DNA of 64,000 nucleotides from Harmonia axyridis (taxonomy: Eukaryota > Arthropoda > Insecta > Coleoptera > Coccinellidae), in assembly GCF_914767665.1 (NCBI RefSeq), contig NC_059502.1, positions 1,550,001 through 1,614,000 of the forward strand, in the 5' to 3' direction. The translations under genes were made by a program, and so were the position numbers. Numbering within the stretch: the stretch's first letter is position 1; each line of letters starts with the position of its first letter. Below the pieces are notes generated by a model. That model had not been told where the DNA came from. It saw nothing but the letters and a program-made list of their open reading frames with translations, and made no database searches. Of the stretch, positions 12,009 to 22,644 are shown piece after piece.

Positions 12009-12215
12009 TTATGAATTCAGGAAAAAATCAGCGTGGTGATGAAAAGGGAGTAACAGAAAGTTTGAAACATCCTTCCGAATTATCTTCTCGTCAATTGGTG
12101 GTAAATGAGGATATTTCTGATTGAATGCTCGACAAGTTCTCGAAACAATTCTGTTGCATTCACCGTGGATATGGAATAGATCCAGAATTTCATTATTTGA
12201 ATAACGGGGATTCAT
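12009..12215 (-). pseudogene. HTH-type transposase N-terminal fragment (DUF4817-like), right arm
   Basis: 68-residue frame starting MNPRYSNNEILDLFHIHGE, then CNRIVSRTCRAFNQKYPHL. The pattern (YSN.E..D....YGE...N...A.R.Y...FP....P) resembles the helix-turn-helix domain often called DUF4817 in insect transposon proteins. No catalytic domain follows in this locus. Assignment from memory of the family pattern, not from a search. Confidence 0.45.
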
Positions 12216-13342
12216 ATCATCAAATTATAATCTACTAGATTCAATAATGAGTACACCTGTCACTTTGAAATAATTGAATATTTGAAACGCACTCTAGAAA
12301 CAGATTGAATGAAATTGACCCTACGTATAACATAAATTCATAAAATCTGGAATAACTCTTGAATTATTGAATTTGAGAGCATAATCATGTTTGAACACTA
12401 CCCTTATTTTTACCGTAGAATTCAACGAAATCACAAAAAAATAGGGTTCTGATTTGAAAATCGAAAGTTATGATCAAATTTTGTTCACAATTTTTGGCAC
12501 AATATTTGAAACACCCTGTGATGATATTTTTCAAATTCAAGATATGCACGATATTCCAACATCATTCTAGTTTGTGAAAGTGAATTGAGTATACGCATAG
12601 GATATTCACAGTGAAAATAATTCACGTGATAGTGACTATGGAAATTCTCTCTTTTTTACGGTTTTTTCTTAATATTTTGAAAACTATGAGAACTAACGCA
12701 ATAATTTTAGCAGAGAGTAATTGAGAATGGAAATCTTTATAATATCTGAGACACAAAATGAAAAAAAATGTTTTTTTCGAAGAATTTTTTTTTAATTCTT
12801 GTATAACCGGAAGTGCCAGAACTTCTAAAATATTTTAGCTGAATAGGGCATCATGAACAATGTCATATTCTGAATTTTCAGATTTCAAATCGGCCCCGTT
12901 CTCCAGAAACGTCTAATAGGCCTTCAAACTTGAAACACCCTGTATAAATATTCATATAAATATCTAAATATAAATATTTTTGAGAGGTTAAGCTCGATAT
13001 CGGTGTAATCTGGGATTTGGTCCCATAGAAAAACTCGAAACCCTTAACGGCGAACCCCCTCAAAATTTAAGGCTAGGACCGCCCTTGGTTTGTCGTCATG
13101 GAAAGTTATTTGCATCAAATATTTTCATGTGAGCAAGGGCGAACCGGTATGTTCTAGGAAAGAAGTCTTATAGAATTCTACCCTAGAATCAGCATAGGAT
13201 ACCGAGTGAATCGTCTAAAATCAGCTAACGATACATGGTTTCCGAAAAAAATCTTTTATTTTCTAGAGGGATACCCAGTGAAGGATCTACCGGCATAGTG
13301 ACGGGGTCCAAGGGGCGGAGCCCCTTCGGCGAGCAGAGCGAG

Positions 13343-14238
13343 TAGAAGATTCTATTATTGATCCTTGTCAGCTGGACCATTGAAGTCTGGCGTTGTTACA
13401 ATTTGGATTATCTTCGAGACGCGTCGTGCAACACCCACAATCAATAACGTACTGAAATGCAATACATGAATCGTACATCCCACACCATTTTCAACGAATT
13501 TCAATTCCTAGCCAACATAAAAAGGCAACCACGACAAAAATCTAATATCGACGAGCTTCAGCTTTTTAGCGATTCAGATCTCCTACACATCCTATCCACA
13601 TCCCAACATGACAGAGGCATATCGGAATCAAAGTTCGGTTAACAACGTGCCAGAAGTGGCATATTCCATGCATGTCTCTACTAACACCCCCCTCTCCAAG
13701 TCCCTTTGTAGTAAATATCGTATGCGACTGATGAAGTGATACAGCTGGGAGATTGATATGACATCGAACTTATTTGGCAGTTCTATTTTTGCGCGGCAGA
13801 TGTTACAAGCCGATGATCCTTTCCATCTGCAATCCCATCATGTATTTTACGGGCTCCCTCTGATGTCTAGACTCGATAATATTCATAAACAGCACTTGTC
13901 ACTCTTCTATCTCTTCCAGGGTTTTGGGAGGGGTTTGCTATTAGCGATTAAAAACGCTTCAGGTGTGTTGAGGAAATTGCTGTGGGGGTTTGAGATTTAC
14001 GTTTTGAGGTGTGGAGGGAGTTTATACACCTGTCATTCACCTCACTTGAGAATTGCAGGTCTTCAAAAGGCAGGACAAGAACAATAATGACTGGAGATCC
14101 GATGGGTTTCCCAATAAAAGGTTTCATTTTGAGTACCCTGCTATTTGGACAGGTGTCACTTTTCAAACTGTCATCTATTGACATATAACTAGTAACAAAT
14201 ACACCATTACTAAAAATGGAAGATGGAGATATAAACTA
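13343..14238. other. Unassigned interval, no gene seen
   Basis: Short open frames on both strands overlap one another and show no family motif. At about 14140-14220 a stretch (GTGTCACTTTTCAAACTGTCATC...CCATTACTAAAAATGGAA) resembles the 5' leader of the second DD41D family seen at 21375-21460 and 31735-31815. It is probably another remnant of that family. Confidence 0.5.
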
Positions 14239-15161
14239 ACGGGTGTTTTTTCTCGAGGTATATAACTTTAAGTTGGCATTACTGTTCAAGATGGCGACCG
14301 ATTTAACAGCTGTCAAGTGATTTATTCTCAGTTTGGTTTGGAAATTCATCATGAATAGACTCACGCCTGAACAACGCTTCCAAATAGTGCAAATGGGCCC
14401 AAAATGAAATTGCCGTTGTTCCCGATTTTCATAAGCGAATTTTATTTAGCGATGAAGCGCACAACTGGTTGAATGGCTACGTCAACAAACAAAACTGCTG
14501 CATTTGGAGTGAGGTTTATCCTCAAGTGTATGTCGAAACACCGTTACATCCAGAAAAATTGACTGTTTGGTGCGCTTTATGGGCTGGTGGAATCATTGGT
14601 CCGTCCTTCTTCAAAAACGATGATGGCCAGAACGTTACAGTCAATGGTGATCGGTATAGAGCCATGATTACTAACTTTTTCATTCCTGAATTGAACAACC
14701 ATGATGTCCAGAAGCTGTAGTTCCAACAAGACGGCGCAACATGTCACACAGCTCGTGCCACAATCGATTTATTGAAAGACACGTTTGGTGACCGCCTAAT
14801 TTCACGTTTTGGACCTGTGAATTGGCCTCCAAGATCTTGTGATTTAACACCGCTAGACTACTTTCTGTGGGGCTATGTGGAGTCACTGGTCTATGCGGAT
14901 AAGCCACAAATCCTTGACCATTTGGAAGACAACATTCGCCGTGTTATTGCCGATATACGGCCACAAATGTTGTAAAAAGTCATCGAAAATTGGACGTCCA
15001 GATTGGACTACATCCGAGCCAGCCGTGGCGGTCATATGCCAGAAATCATATTTAAAATGTAATGCCACAAGATTATCTTGCGGATAAATGAAATTCATGT
15101 CAATCGAATAATCCATCGTTGTTTTATTGGAATTTAAAGTTCTACTAAAAAAAACACCCTT
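14239..15161 (+). mobile_element. DD41D (rosa/VISITOR-like) element, copy A
   Basis: Flanked by TA on both sides. The 5' end ACGGGTGTTTTTTCTCGAGG and the 3' end (complement of AAGGGTGTTTTTTTTAGTAG) are the family's terminal repeats. MNRLTPEQR starts at about 14351. The catalytic part gives SDEAH, then QQDGATCHTARA and RSCDLTPLDYFLWGYV, with 41 residues between the second and third Asp. Stops interrupt at the W of L(W)FQQD (about 14718) and after RPQML. The N-terminal half is internally deleted, with a junction (AAATAGTGCAAATGGGCCCAAAATG) different from most other copies. Confidence 0.88.
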
Positions 15162-16144
15162 TACTTCCAACACTGTGTCAATTCTAGCTCAAAATGTTCG
15201 TTTACTTTCCACCTGGAGCAGCTACAAAGCTATATTTCCAGATAACTTATATTTTATCGCGTGGGAATTAAAAGATCGTCAAGTACAGTAGTTGGGTTAG
15301 ATCGTTGATCCCAAATATAAGTTCCAACTCAGAAACGTTACGACAGTAGTATCGCAGAGACCATTCCATCGAGAAAAATGGATGTTGACATGAATTTCTC
15401 GTGTGCTCAGCCATAAGTATTTTTATTCTATCTTGTAATCTGAGAATTATATGGAATCGATCCCACATGGCGCCATACTTGCATGCAATTCAATTCGATG
15501 GCACACTAACGAAATGTCCGACGAAACTGTCGAGTGTGCAATTTTTTCTGGAGATTCTTCTTGCCAGAGAGCTTTGGTAGTTTGTTATACGAAAGAGGAA
15601 GATATCATTCTATCCATATGTTCGTAAATCTAGAGTTTTGTGGCAGCTGGACTGAACTGCTTCATTCGATCTCAAAAAAGTGTTTATTTCAAACTGGCAT
15701 TCACTGTATTTTAATCTCGAAGCGTTTCTTGGAATGTTATGTTGCCGAAGAATCAAATCATTCTTGGAATACTCAAACAAAAACGTAAGTGCGTAGTAAT
15801 GTAGCCAAATATCAGTACCTAATATCAATTATCATCGAGATTGCTAAAACTATCTCGTTGTTTACTGAACTATCACCTCGATTGCCTGAACAAACACGTT
15901 AGAATCGAAATAGCACCAATATCATTAGGAAACTATTCCAATAACACTCACAGTGTGAGTGTTGTTCATCAGGAATTGATTGCTTCCAAAATACTTCCCA
16001 CCACCTGTTTGTTTCTGCTCAGTTTACGTTATCTGAAAATTTCTTTAAGTGTTATCAAACTATCATTTTTTCGAAAACCACGAAAAATGTCATCTTCATT
16101 AAAGTCAGTTCATAAAGATGGTGTTCGATTTCACAGTTTTGGAT
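15162..16144. other. Unassigned interval, no gene seen
   Basis: Open frames of 60-130 codons exist on both strands, but none shows a recognisable domain. The longest (15841-16239, plus) ends inside a repeat also present at 39333-39428. It is therefore unlikely to be a host gene. Confidence 0.5.
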
Positions 16145-16250
16145 TGTGTGAATTCCATAGAGTAATGAACATAGATAGAGGGAGTATACGCAAATTTTAC
16201 ATGTCCCCAACATGGTTAGATTACGTTGTCGGATTGTGATATATTTTCAA
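16145..16250 (+). repeat. Dispersed repeat R (about 105 bp)
   Basis: The block with CATAGATAGAGGGAGTATAC, ACATGTCCCCAACATGG and TTAGATTACGTTGT matches the reverse complement of 39333-39428. There are only two copies in this window. Family unknown. Confidence 0.75.
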
Positions 16251-16269
16251 ATCCACAATTTTACTATAT

Positions 16270-16472
16270 CGTTATGAATGTATATTATATTAAATGAATT
16301 ATATTTATTTGAGTGATTCCCGATTGAATATGCGAATTTGAATAGTTGGAATCTGATATTTTTCCTAATTGTCGAATTTATTATGAGCAGAATATTTATT
16401 ATTTTCTGTATCTACCTGCTAAAATCCAAGGTTTGGCAACTTTTGCTCTCCTAGTTGTTGTTTCACGTCGCG
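16270..16472 (-). repeat. Repeat X, right half, inverted
   Basis: Reverse complement of 41404-41595, where repeat X is intact. Shared blocks include AGGAGAGCAAAAGTTGCC, GCAGGTAGATACAGAAAATA and ATTCGACAATTAGGAAAAAT (all read in the 41-kb orientation). Here it ends exactly where a mariner fragment begins. Confidence 0.85.
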
Positions 16473-16855
16473 GCGTTTGTTTGTTTGTTAACAGCTGCTT
16501 GCAAGGCAGAGAAGGAAGGGATTTCTGCATCGCATTTTGACTGGAAACAAAAAATGGGTTCATTACGATAATCTCAAGCGCAAAAAATTATGGGTATATC
16601 CTGGCCATGCTTTCACGTCTATGGCCAAACCTGATATTCACTTGTTTCGATCAATGGCACACGATCTGGCTGAGCAGCACTTCCGGCCTTATGAAGAAGT
16701 GAAAAATTGTATCGATTCGTGGATCGCTTCAAAAGATGACCAGTTTTTTCAACACGGGATCCGTACGCTGCCCGAAAGATGGGAGCAGGTAGTGGCCAGC
16801 GATGGACAATACTTTGAATCATAGATGTATAGCCAGTTTTTTACAATAAAGCCTC
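16473..16855 (+). mobile_element. Mauritiana-type mariner, 3' half, internally deleted
   Basis: Starts in the middle of the mariner gene (GGCGTTTGTTTGTTTG, codons for the RR.FVCEQLL region). It continues as a 95-codon open frame (16537-16824) with NKKWVHYDN. That then jumps from AKPD to IHLFRSMAHDLAEQHF, so the DD catalytic segment is deleted. It ends with LPERWEQVVASDGQYF, the normal mariner C-terminus, followed by an AATAAA. The matching 5' half lies inverted at 18003-18527. Confidence 0.85.
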
Positions 16856-17763
16856 TTATTCTAGACAAAAACGGCGGGTGTTAAGTTGTATGTAACAATA
16901 ATTTCCTAAAATTCCATTCTATTTCACTGAACAGTTATCAACAGCTTGATCGCCGTTCAGAATCTGTTGTAAGCTCTCAAAATGAGCATCACGACGATGG
17001 AACAATGAAATATCACTGCATGCTAAGCCCTCAAATTCTCGGCTCTTTATAACGTGCCGGAATAGAGCTAATGGAGCGTTGAAAAATGGAACATCGTCCT
17101 CTATGCGGCTAAAATGAGCGAATCCACATTTTTCACAATTCCTCAGAATGAGGATATATGGGATTGCACCACGAGTAGGTATTTTCCGTTACGGATGTAG
17201 TGGATCTAGGTTACCATAGTTTAATTGAAATTCTCCAGAGTCTTAACTCCTTTTTCTCGTTGCGTATTCAACATTGGGCCGGATTGTTTCATAATGAATT
17301 CTCCCATTTGGATACGGAAATTCTGGATAGCATTTTGGGTGAATGTTCAATTCCTATTCGATTTAAGTCGAGTATGAGAGCGGCACGAAATTAAAACAGG
17401 GATTTGTTATTTCCTTGTTCCAGAGAACGGCTGTGCTCATTTAATGAAATACAAGCGTGGTGACTCTTTGCTACCCCGAGAGATGGCGCTGCACGCTACG
17501 CAAACCCAAACGTTCAACGACAAAGTTATCACTCCGGTATGGAGGTGAGGGTGTATATGGCAGGGACCACTTAGTTGCCACACTTACTTAATCACAGAAT
17601 TCCAGATATGAACCTACACCGAAAATTTCAATTCTATTTTTTTTAATTGGCTATTATTATATACATGGCCAGATGATCGGAGAGAATCGAATTTGGGGAT
17701 GGATTCGTCATCAGTGAGTCTAGCCTTATTGTATGAAACCTAAGCGTTATAAAGGGAGCATAT
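16856..17763. other. Interval carried inside a local inversion, no gene seen
   Basis: No recognisable coding or repeat content, apart from short frames without motifs. It lies between the two separated halves of a mariner and of repeat X and so appears to have been inverted with them. Confidence 0.5.
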
Positions 17764-18002
17764 GTCATTTTCAGTAAGCAAATTTTGTCCCCGACATGAA
17801 CTATCAAATTTGATATGAAGCGCGCGGAAATGAAGACTTATCAGTGATACGATATTTCACTCAATTCGCGAGTTTCTCCACAAAGAACCTACTTTTCATG
17901 TCCCAAAGTGAATCAACGTTTCATATTTACTCAAAATATATTGAAATAAATACCTAAATATATCAGAAATTCAGAAAACAAACTTCAATCGCGCCAAACG
18001 AC
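17764..18002 (+). repeat. Repeat X, left half
   Basis: Same orientation as 41168-41403: TTTTCAGTAAGCAAATTTTG, CGCGGAAATGAA, ATCAACGTTTCATATT and TTGAAATAAATACCTAAATA. It is interrupted by the mariner 5' half at exactly the position where the 41-kb copy passes into its right half. Confidence 0.88.
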
Positions 18003-18527
18003 GCGCCGTTCAACATCTCTCGGCTTCAACTCGTACTGCACCCGATATCCTTATTTCTGAATAATTCTCATGATTTTCAGGCGTTTTGAAAATGGCTTGT
18101 TGCGTCATTCCCAGTAATCCTCCCAATTCTTGTTGCGTTCGACACGAGTCTTGATCAAGTAATGCTTCTAATTCTGCATCTTCGAAAACCAACTCTCTTC
18201 TACCGTCATGCTGGTCTTCGAGGTCAAAATAACCGTTCTTGAAGCGTTGAAACCACTCTCGGCACGTTTTTTCAGTAATAGCGGCCCCACGCATTCAATT
18301 AGCCTCAGAAAATTAAAACCTCCCGCAAATGACGAGAATTTAACTCGTAAGCTGATATGTTTAATCAAGAATAACTTTATGATGCAGACACAAATCGACT
18401 AATATTTCGATGGCGTTATGTTTACAAATACCTAAGCTTTTTGTATGACATATACGATATATTTATTTTAACTACCACTAACCACTACAGACATCTATTG
18501 CAAAACGTGGAAGCAAAGTTTTACATC
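18003..18527 (-). mobile_element. Mauritiana-type mariner, 5' half
   Basis: The 5' terminal repeat sits at 18527 (GATGTAAAACTTTGCTTCC beside TA). Coding on the minus strand gives ITEKTCREWFQRFKNGYFDL, ALLDQDSCRTQQE, then the RVEAERC region, where the frame has shifted. It ends at the RDVERR codons. This is the exact complement in gene order of the 3' half at 16473. Confidence 0.85.
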
Positions 18528-19272
18528 TAATATATTATTTTTATCAATAGAGAAATAACTTCGAAGAAAGTGGCTGGGGAGAAACAAAAAAGAGTATATT
18601 TGAACCAATTAATGATTATTTAAAGAGAAAGTCAAGCAAAGCTTCGGAATCAAGAAACGAAAAAATACGAAACAGAAAAAAAATGTACCCACTTTTACCG
18701 TTTCTACACAACTGCTGCAATTCCTCAAAATGACATCTTACTTTTATTCCTCTCCTAGGCGAATGACCAAATTTACGGAGCAGACCAAGAAGCAATTCCT
18801 CACACCAAACAGCGCTTTCCACTTCGATTAATCAAGAGATAAAATTCAGATATCACCTCCAGAATAATTTCCCAGGCATATTCTCCTCCAGACCCCAACC
18901 TAAAAAAACGGTCTGAAGGCACTTAAACACCTCAATAAAATAAGATGCCCAGAATTATTATCGCACCTTTCTCGGTTATTGAAAACCGAGCTGATATAAA
19001 AGCCACCAAATACCTAATAAAAGCCGTGGAAGTGCGTCGGAATGAAATTTGTTTGCTTCTGGATTGACCAAGGTGGGAATAAAAAATATCGATGTAATTT
19101 GAGAGACCTCCAGCTGGCGGTCTGCTATATCTTTCGAAAAATCCCATTTCGATGGAGAATAACATGCCCTGAGGTTTATCATTACGATAAAGCGGATTAT
19201 TTCAACATTTCGAAGGATGTTATACTGTGGACGAATAGCTTTCAGTTCTAAATAAAAGAAATATCACTAATA
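18528..19272. other. Unassigned interval, no gene seen
   Basis: Several overlapping short frames on both strands (18932-19251) have no family motif. No repeat partner was noticed in the window. Confidence 0.5.
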
Positions 19273-20779
19273 CACTGCGCAAAAAATTAACGCTAATTCT
19301 GAAAATCTCAATTTTAATGAAAGTTAACTCAACATTGACTTTATAACTTATTTTTTATGTTCTCTTGGGAAGGTTTTGAACGAAACAAGACACATTAAAT
19401 GGAAGAAAAATTCAGGATTTCACCGAATCTTATGTGAAAGAAGAGAAATAAACAATTTCCAAAATACTGGAATGCTGATAAGTGATTTGATACTTGGTAT
19501 TTCCACCCCTTGCGTTAATTACAGCTCGACAACGACGGTTCATACTCAAAATGAGTGATCTTAAAATGTTCTGATCTAATCCTTCCCAGACTACTCTGAG
19601 TTGGATTCCTAAGTCATTAAGAGTAGCTGGATGATTTTCTGAACTTCTCAGCCTTCTATTGAGGTTGTCCCAAACCTGCTCAATCGGATTGAGATCTGGA
19701 CTTCTTGCTGGTCATTCCATTCCAGAGACTTCAACCTCTTCAAGGTACTCCTGAACGATGCGCGCGATGGGGTCTGGCATTATCGTCCATGAAAATAAAA
19801 TTTTCACCAATGTATGGGGCAAATGGCACTACATGCTCTTCAAGAATGTTCCTTATATACCTATCAGCATTCATAGCTCCATTTTCAACGACCACTAGGT
19901 CTGTGCGAGCAGTCAAAGATATTCCACTCCATACCATAATCGATCCTCCCCCGAAACCAGTAGTATTCAGGAAATTGCACTGAGCATATCTTTCATGTGG
20001 ACGTCTGTATACAAGGGAACGTCGATCACAATGGTAGAGGCAGAATCTAGACTCATCTGTGAAGAGAACTCTTTCCCAATCAGCTTCTTCCCAATGGATA
20101 TGCTCTCCCGCAAAATCCAAACGCGCCCTTCGATGGGCCTCTTGCCGCGATACGAGGCCTTAAATCATATTCTCTGAGGCGATTTCTTATTGTCTGAGTG
20201 CTAATTTGCACCCCATGAGTTTGCTCAAGCTGATTTTGAAGGAGGCGAGCGGTTGCAAACCTTTGTCTCAACGAAGAAACTCTCAAGTAACGTTCTTGAA
20301 AGGCAGTTATTACCCGTGGTCTGCCCTGTCCTGGTCTTCGGACATTCATACCTGTCTCCCTGAATCGCTGCAACATTCTGGACACACTTGTATGGGAAAC
20401 CCCAAACCTTTCTGCAATTCTTGTGTATGTCCACCCTTCTTCTCGCAAAACTACTGCTTGGGCACATTCCTCTTGGGTCAAATTGCGTGTTTCGCGTTGC
20501 ATAGCGATCGAGTGTAGAAAATCAAACGAAAGAAAAACTATTGATCACTAGAATTGATCGAGAACAACTGATTTCAGAATGGAGCCAATACATTCAAAAT
20601 GAGATAATCTCATCTTTTTTTATTCCTGCTGGGAAAAAACATCTGTATTGAAGAAAAACGTTGAAAGTGGATAACATATGCATGCATAATTCTGATAAAA
20701 ATAATTATCATTGAGAACACCTTCAGTTGTAGAATAAATTTGAGATTTCCATAATGTGCGTTAATTTTTTTGCGCAGTG
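19273..20779 (-). mobile_element. Tc1-like DD34E element, full-length but broken (T1, 1507 bp)
   Basis: Bounded by TA, with terminal repeats CACTGCGCAAAAAATTAACG at both ends. Coding begins at 20502 (MQRETRNLTQEECAQAVVLR) with paired-type helix-turn-helix segments (TRIAERFGVSHTSVSRMLQR; a second around RLLQNQLEQTHGVQI). It continues with FTDESRF, MDDNARPH and SPDLNPIEQ, 34 residues apart between the last Asp and Glu. Defects: about 16 bp lost near 20143 (frameshift), 2 bp lost near 19761 (frameshift), a TGA for Trp near 19711, and the normal stop changed to CAA near 19493. Not functional as it stands. Confidence 0.9.
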
Positions 20780-20781
20780 TA

Positions 20782-20927
20782 TATTTTGTACCGACTTTCA
20801 TTCTGCACTGGTTGCTGATCAAGTTGCTAGGCAACAAATAACTTCTTTATTACTGTCGATGGTTTCGAACTTTTTTGTCCCAGAGCAAAAGTGCTAACCA
20901 CTAAGCTACCATTCTGTAAACCTCGAA
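20782..20927 (-). repeat. tRNA-derived SINE head (probable)
   Basis: On the minus strand, TAGCTTAGTGGTTAGCAC is a good RNA polymerase III A box and AGTTCGAAACC a near-consensus B box, with tRNA-like spacing. The rest does not form a clean acceptor stem, so a functional tRNA is unlikely. The tail side is interrupted by, or ends at, the T1 element's TA at 20780. Confidence 0.55.
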
Positions 20928-21429
20928 TGAGTTAACGCAGATTGAATATTCCACTCGAACATAAAACATAATTGACAGTTCATGAATCTTCCATGAGAAG
21001 TTTGGTGATCCTCTTACAACAGACTGAACGCAGACTCTGTTAGGACGCTTCCAGAGCAACATGATGACCCCTTCCATCAACACTTGGCTCGTGTAGCAAT
21101 AAATTAACTTGTCGTGTGCCGAGACTGCATATATTTCACTGGAATTAATTCACAGCTATCACAATATACCAAACTGTATCATCCATGCACCAGAGGATTT
21201 ACTTCCGTTTGCAAACAAAACGTTGTTTTGAGTTTTTATGAAAAATACTGCATAATGGTGTTAAAAATGCCTTGATTTATATTATGCACATTTTTTATCC
21301 CCATAGAGAATGGAGAGAAGCATCACTGGTATACAGGCTGATTCAAGATCCTTCCGAATAAGAAACTTGCCGCTATCTAGGCAGCTGTCACTTTTGAAGC
21401 TGTCATCCTATGACATTTGACAAGTATAA

Positions 21430-21812
21430 ACTACGCCATTACTGAGAATGGAACTATAAAGGCTTCAACGATGTATTGAAATTGTTGAAGTTTACTACAA
21501 AAATGGTGAAATATTTTGCTGTCACAGTTCGCTGAACTAAAGCACTTTTGGTTCGTTGAGAAGCACCTTCTCGGTCAGAATAGCGAAACTGGTGGAAAAA
21601 TTTGAGCTGTTGAGACATATTTTGCAATAAAAGTTCCTTGACTCTATTATTTCTAGAAGATGTGATCACAAATGGCCCCCGAGAGCTTGTGATTTAACAC
21701 CTTTAGACTTTCTCGTTTGGGATCACGTGAAAGATAGAATATTTGCTAATGCATTGCAATCGATTCAAGACCTTAAGGATAGAATTCGTGAAAGAAAACC
21801 TCTCATTAGTTA
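21430..21812 (+). mobile_element. Second-family DD41D mariner fragment, internally deleted
   Basis: Starts with codons for LQRCIEIVEVYYKNGE, the N-terminal helix-turn-helix of this family. It then jumps near 21668 to a segment encoding WPPRACDLTPLDF.VWDHVKDRIF (one frame, broken), the third-Asp region. The central catalytic segment is missing. The more complete relative is at 30887-31775. The stretch TCACTTTTGAAGCTGTCATC at 21389 is its 5' leader. Confidence 0.7.
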
Positions 21813-21818
21813 AATATA

Positions 21819-21824
21819 TTTATT
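21819..21824 (-). promoter_or_regulatory. Poly(A) signal of the secreted-protein gene
   Basis: AATAAA on the minus strand, about 32 bp after the TAG stop at 21856. The position is normal for insect genes. Confidence 0.65.
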
Positions 21825-21855
21825 AGATGAAAAAGCTAGAAACTATCACAGATTT

Positions 21856-22609
21856 CTAAGCTTTAGTCACATTTTGGTTCAATCCATTCGCTACCGCCAT
21901 CAAACCTCTTGCCACAAAGCACCTAGCAAATGCCTTGTTTTCTTTCATCAGTGCCAAAGTATGGCCCAATTGTGCTTTGACATCAGTGTCAAACCTATGC
22001 AAGTGTTCTTCTGGTGATATACCCGATTCTTTCATGCAGAAATCCAAGGAAGCTCTGGCTCTAGGGGTTCCAATCTGCACCTAAAATATTGATTTAAAAT
22101 ATCTCTTCGAATATTGAACTGTTACTATTTGGTAGTTGATCATGATTAAAAGAAGTTTTTATTACTACTAAGTTTTACTACCAATTAATTGTTAGTAAAA
22201 CTTAGTAGTATTAAAAACTTGTTTTAATTAAAATATCTCTTTAGATTCTAGTATAGCGTAATTCTATCAGACCTGTTAAGGTTCGACTACATCTGGCAAA
22301 AATTAGAATCCATCTTTATAATAGTGCTTTACCAAGTATAGGCAATTGACAAAAACTAAGAGCATAGTGTGCTAAAGTCTTCAGTTTCTCTATAAAAACT
22401 CCAAAAACTGAATCCTTCAACAACAAGAATTGCAAATCGTGGAATAAATTATTTTCAGTTAGAAGCTAGCTTCACGGTGTCAGTTAAATCTAGCAAGGCA
22501 GAGGTGAAAACATAACGAAATTAACGAGCTGAAATATGATGAAGTAACATACCTCTGAATGCACTCCCAAACAGACTGTGGCGACCAAAAGTAGATACAC
22601 TTTCAACAT
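21856..22609 (-). CDS. Small secreted two-exon protein (OBP-like N-terminal pattern, uncertain)
   Basis: Exon 1 runs 22609-22553 and encodes MLKVYLLLVATVCLGVHSE, a classic signal peptide. The donor is GTATGT at 22552. The acceptor ATATTTTAG ends at 22081, so the intron is 472 bp and phase 0. Exon 2 (22080-21856) adds 74 residues, from VQIGTPRARASLDFCMKESG to a TAG stop. The total is 93 residues. The mature protein has two cysteines 38 residues apart (DFC and ARCF). The segments CMKESGIS and ARCFVARGLM recall the first helices of insect odorant-binding proteins. The family's usual six-cysteine pattern is not reached, so it may be a shortened or unrelated secreted protein. A TATA box and poly(A) signal frame the gene. 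It is one of only two host genes recognised here. Confidence 0.75.
22150..22228. repeat. Near-perfect hairpin in the intron
   Basis: About 29-base arms (AAGTTTTTATTACTACTAAG and onward TTTTACTA, then the complement) flank a short CCAATTAATTGT loop. It lies in the intron of the secreted-protein gene. It could be a tiny palindromic element or a small-RNA hairpin. The sequence alone does not decide. Confidence 0.8.
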
Positions 22610-22644
22610 CTTGACTTGTATGCAGTTCAGATGTTGATGCAACT

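Larger units (their letters stand above)
10784..12893. repeat. Long inverted repeat (arms about 0.6-0.9 kb)
   Basis: 10784-11370 is the reverse complement of about 12290-12893 with scattered changes. It includes the GACATTGTT...CTAAAATATTTT outer end, CATTCTCAATTACTCT, and the CAAATTCAATAATTCAAGAGTTATT segment. Weaker complementarity continues inward to about 11640 and 12000, where each side has a related open frame. The centre is near 11820. It may be a foldback element or two head-to-head copies of one transposon. The mariner at 9535-10781 abuts its left end. Confidence 0.85.
5719..13342. repeat. Tandem segmental duplication, unit 2
   Basis: Second copy of the unit starting at 1, in the same orientation. 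It preserves parts lost from unit 1: the 92-bp copia internal segment (about 7313-7404), the 5' half of the mariner, and the left arm plus centre of a long inverted repeat. Unit 2 is therefore the better guide to the ancestral structure. Confidence 0.9.

Noticed and set aside
1..13342. CRISPR-like or satellite array
   Set aside because: The repeats are few, long, diverged and contain transposon pieces. There is no regular repeat-spacer pattern.
13758..14184. Opposed 78- and 109-codon frames
   Set aside because: No domain, no splice or promoter support. They overlap on opposite strands and part is a transposon leader remnant.
15841..16239. 132-codon open frame as a host gene
   Set aside because: Its 3' third is repeat R, also found at 39333-39428. 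No motif or signal supports translation.
20206..20517. Plus-strand frames across the Tc1 elements (also 19705, 35188, 3795, 9598)
   Set aside because: Antisense shadows of the transposase genes.
20830..20925. Functional tRNA gene
   Set aside because: A and B boxes are present, but the acceptor and anticodon stems do not pair convincingly. A SINE head fits better.
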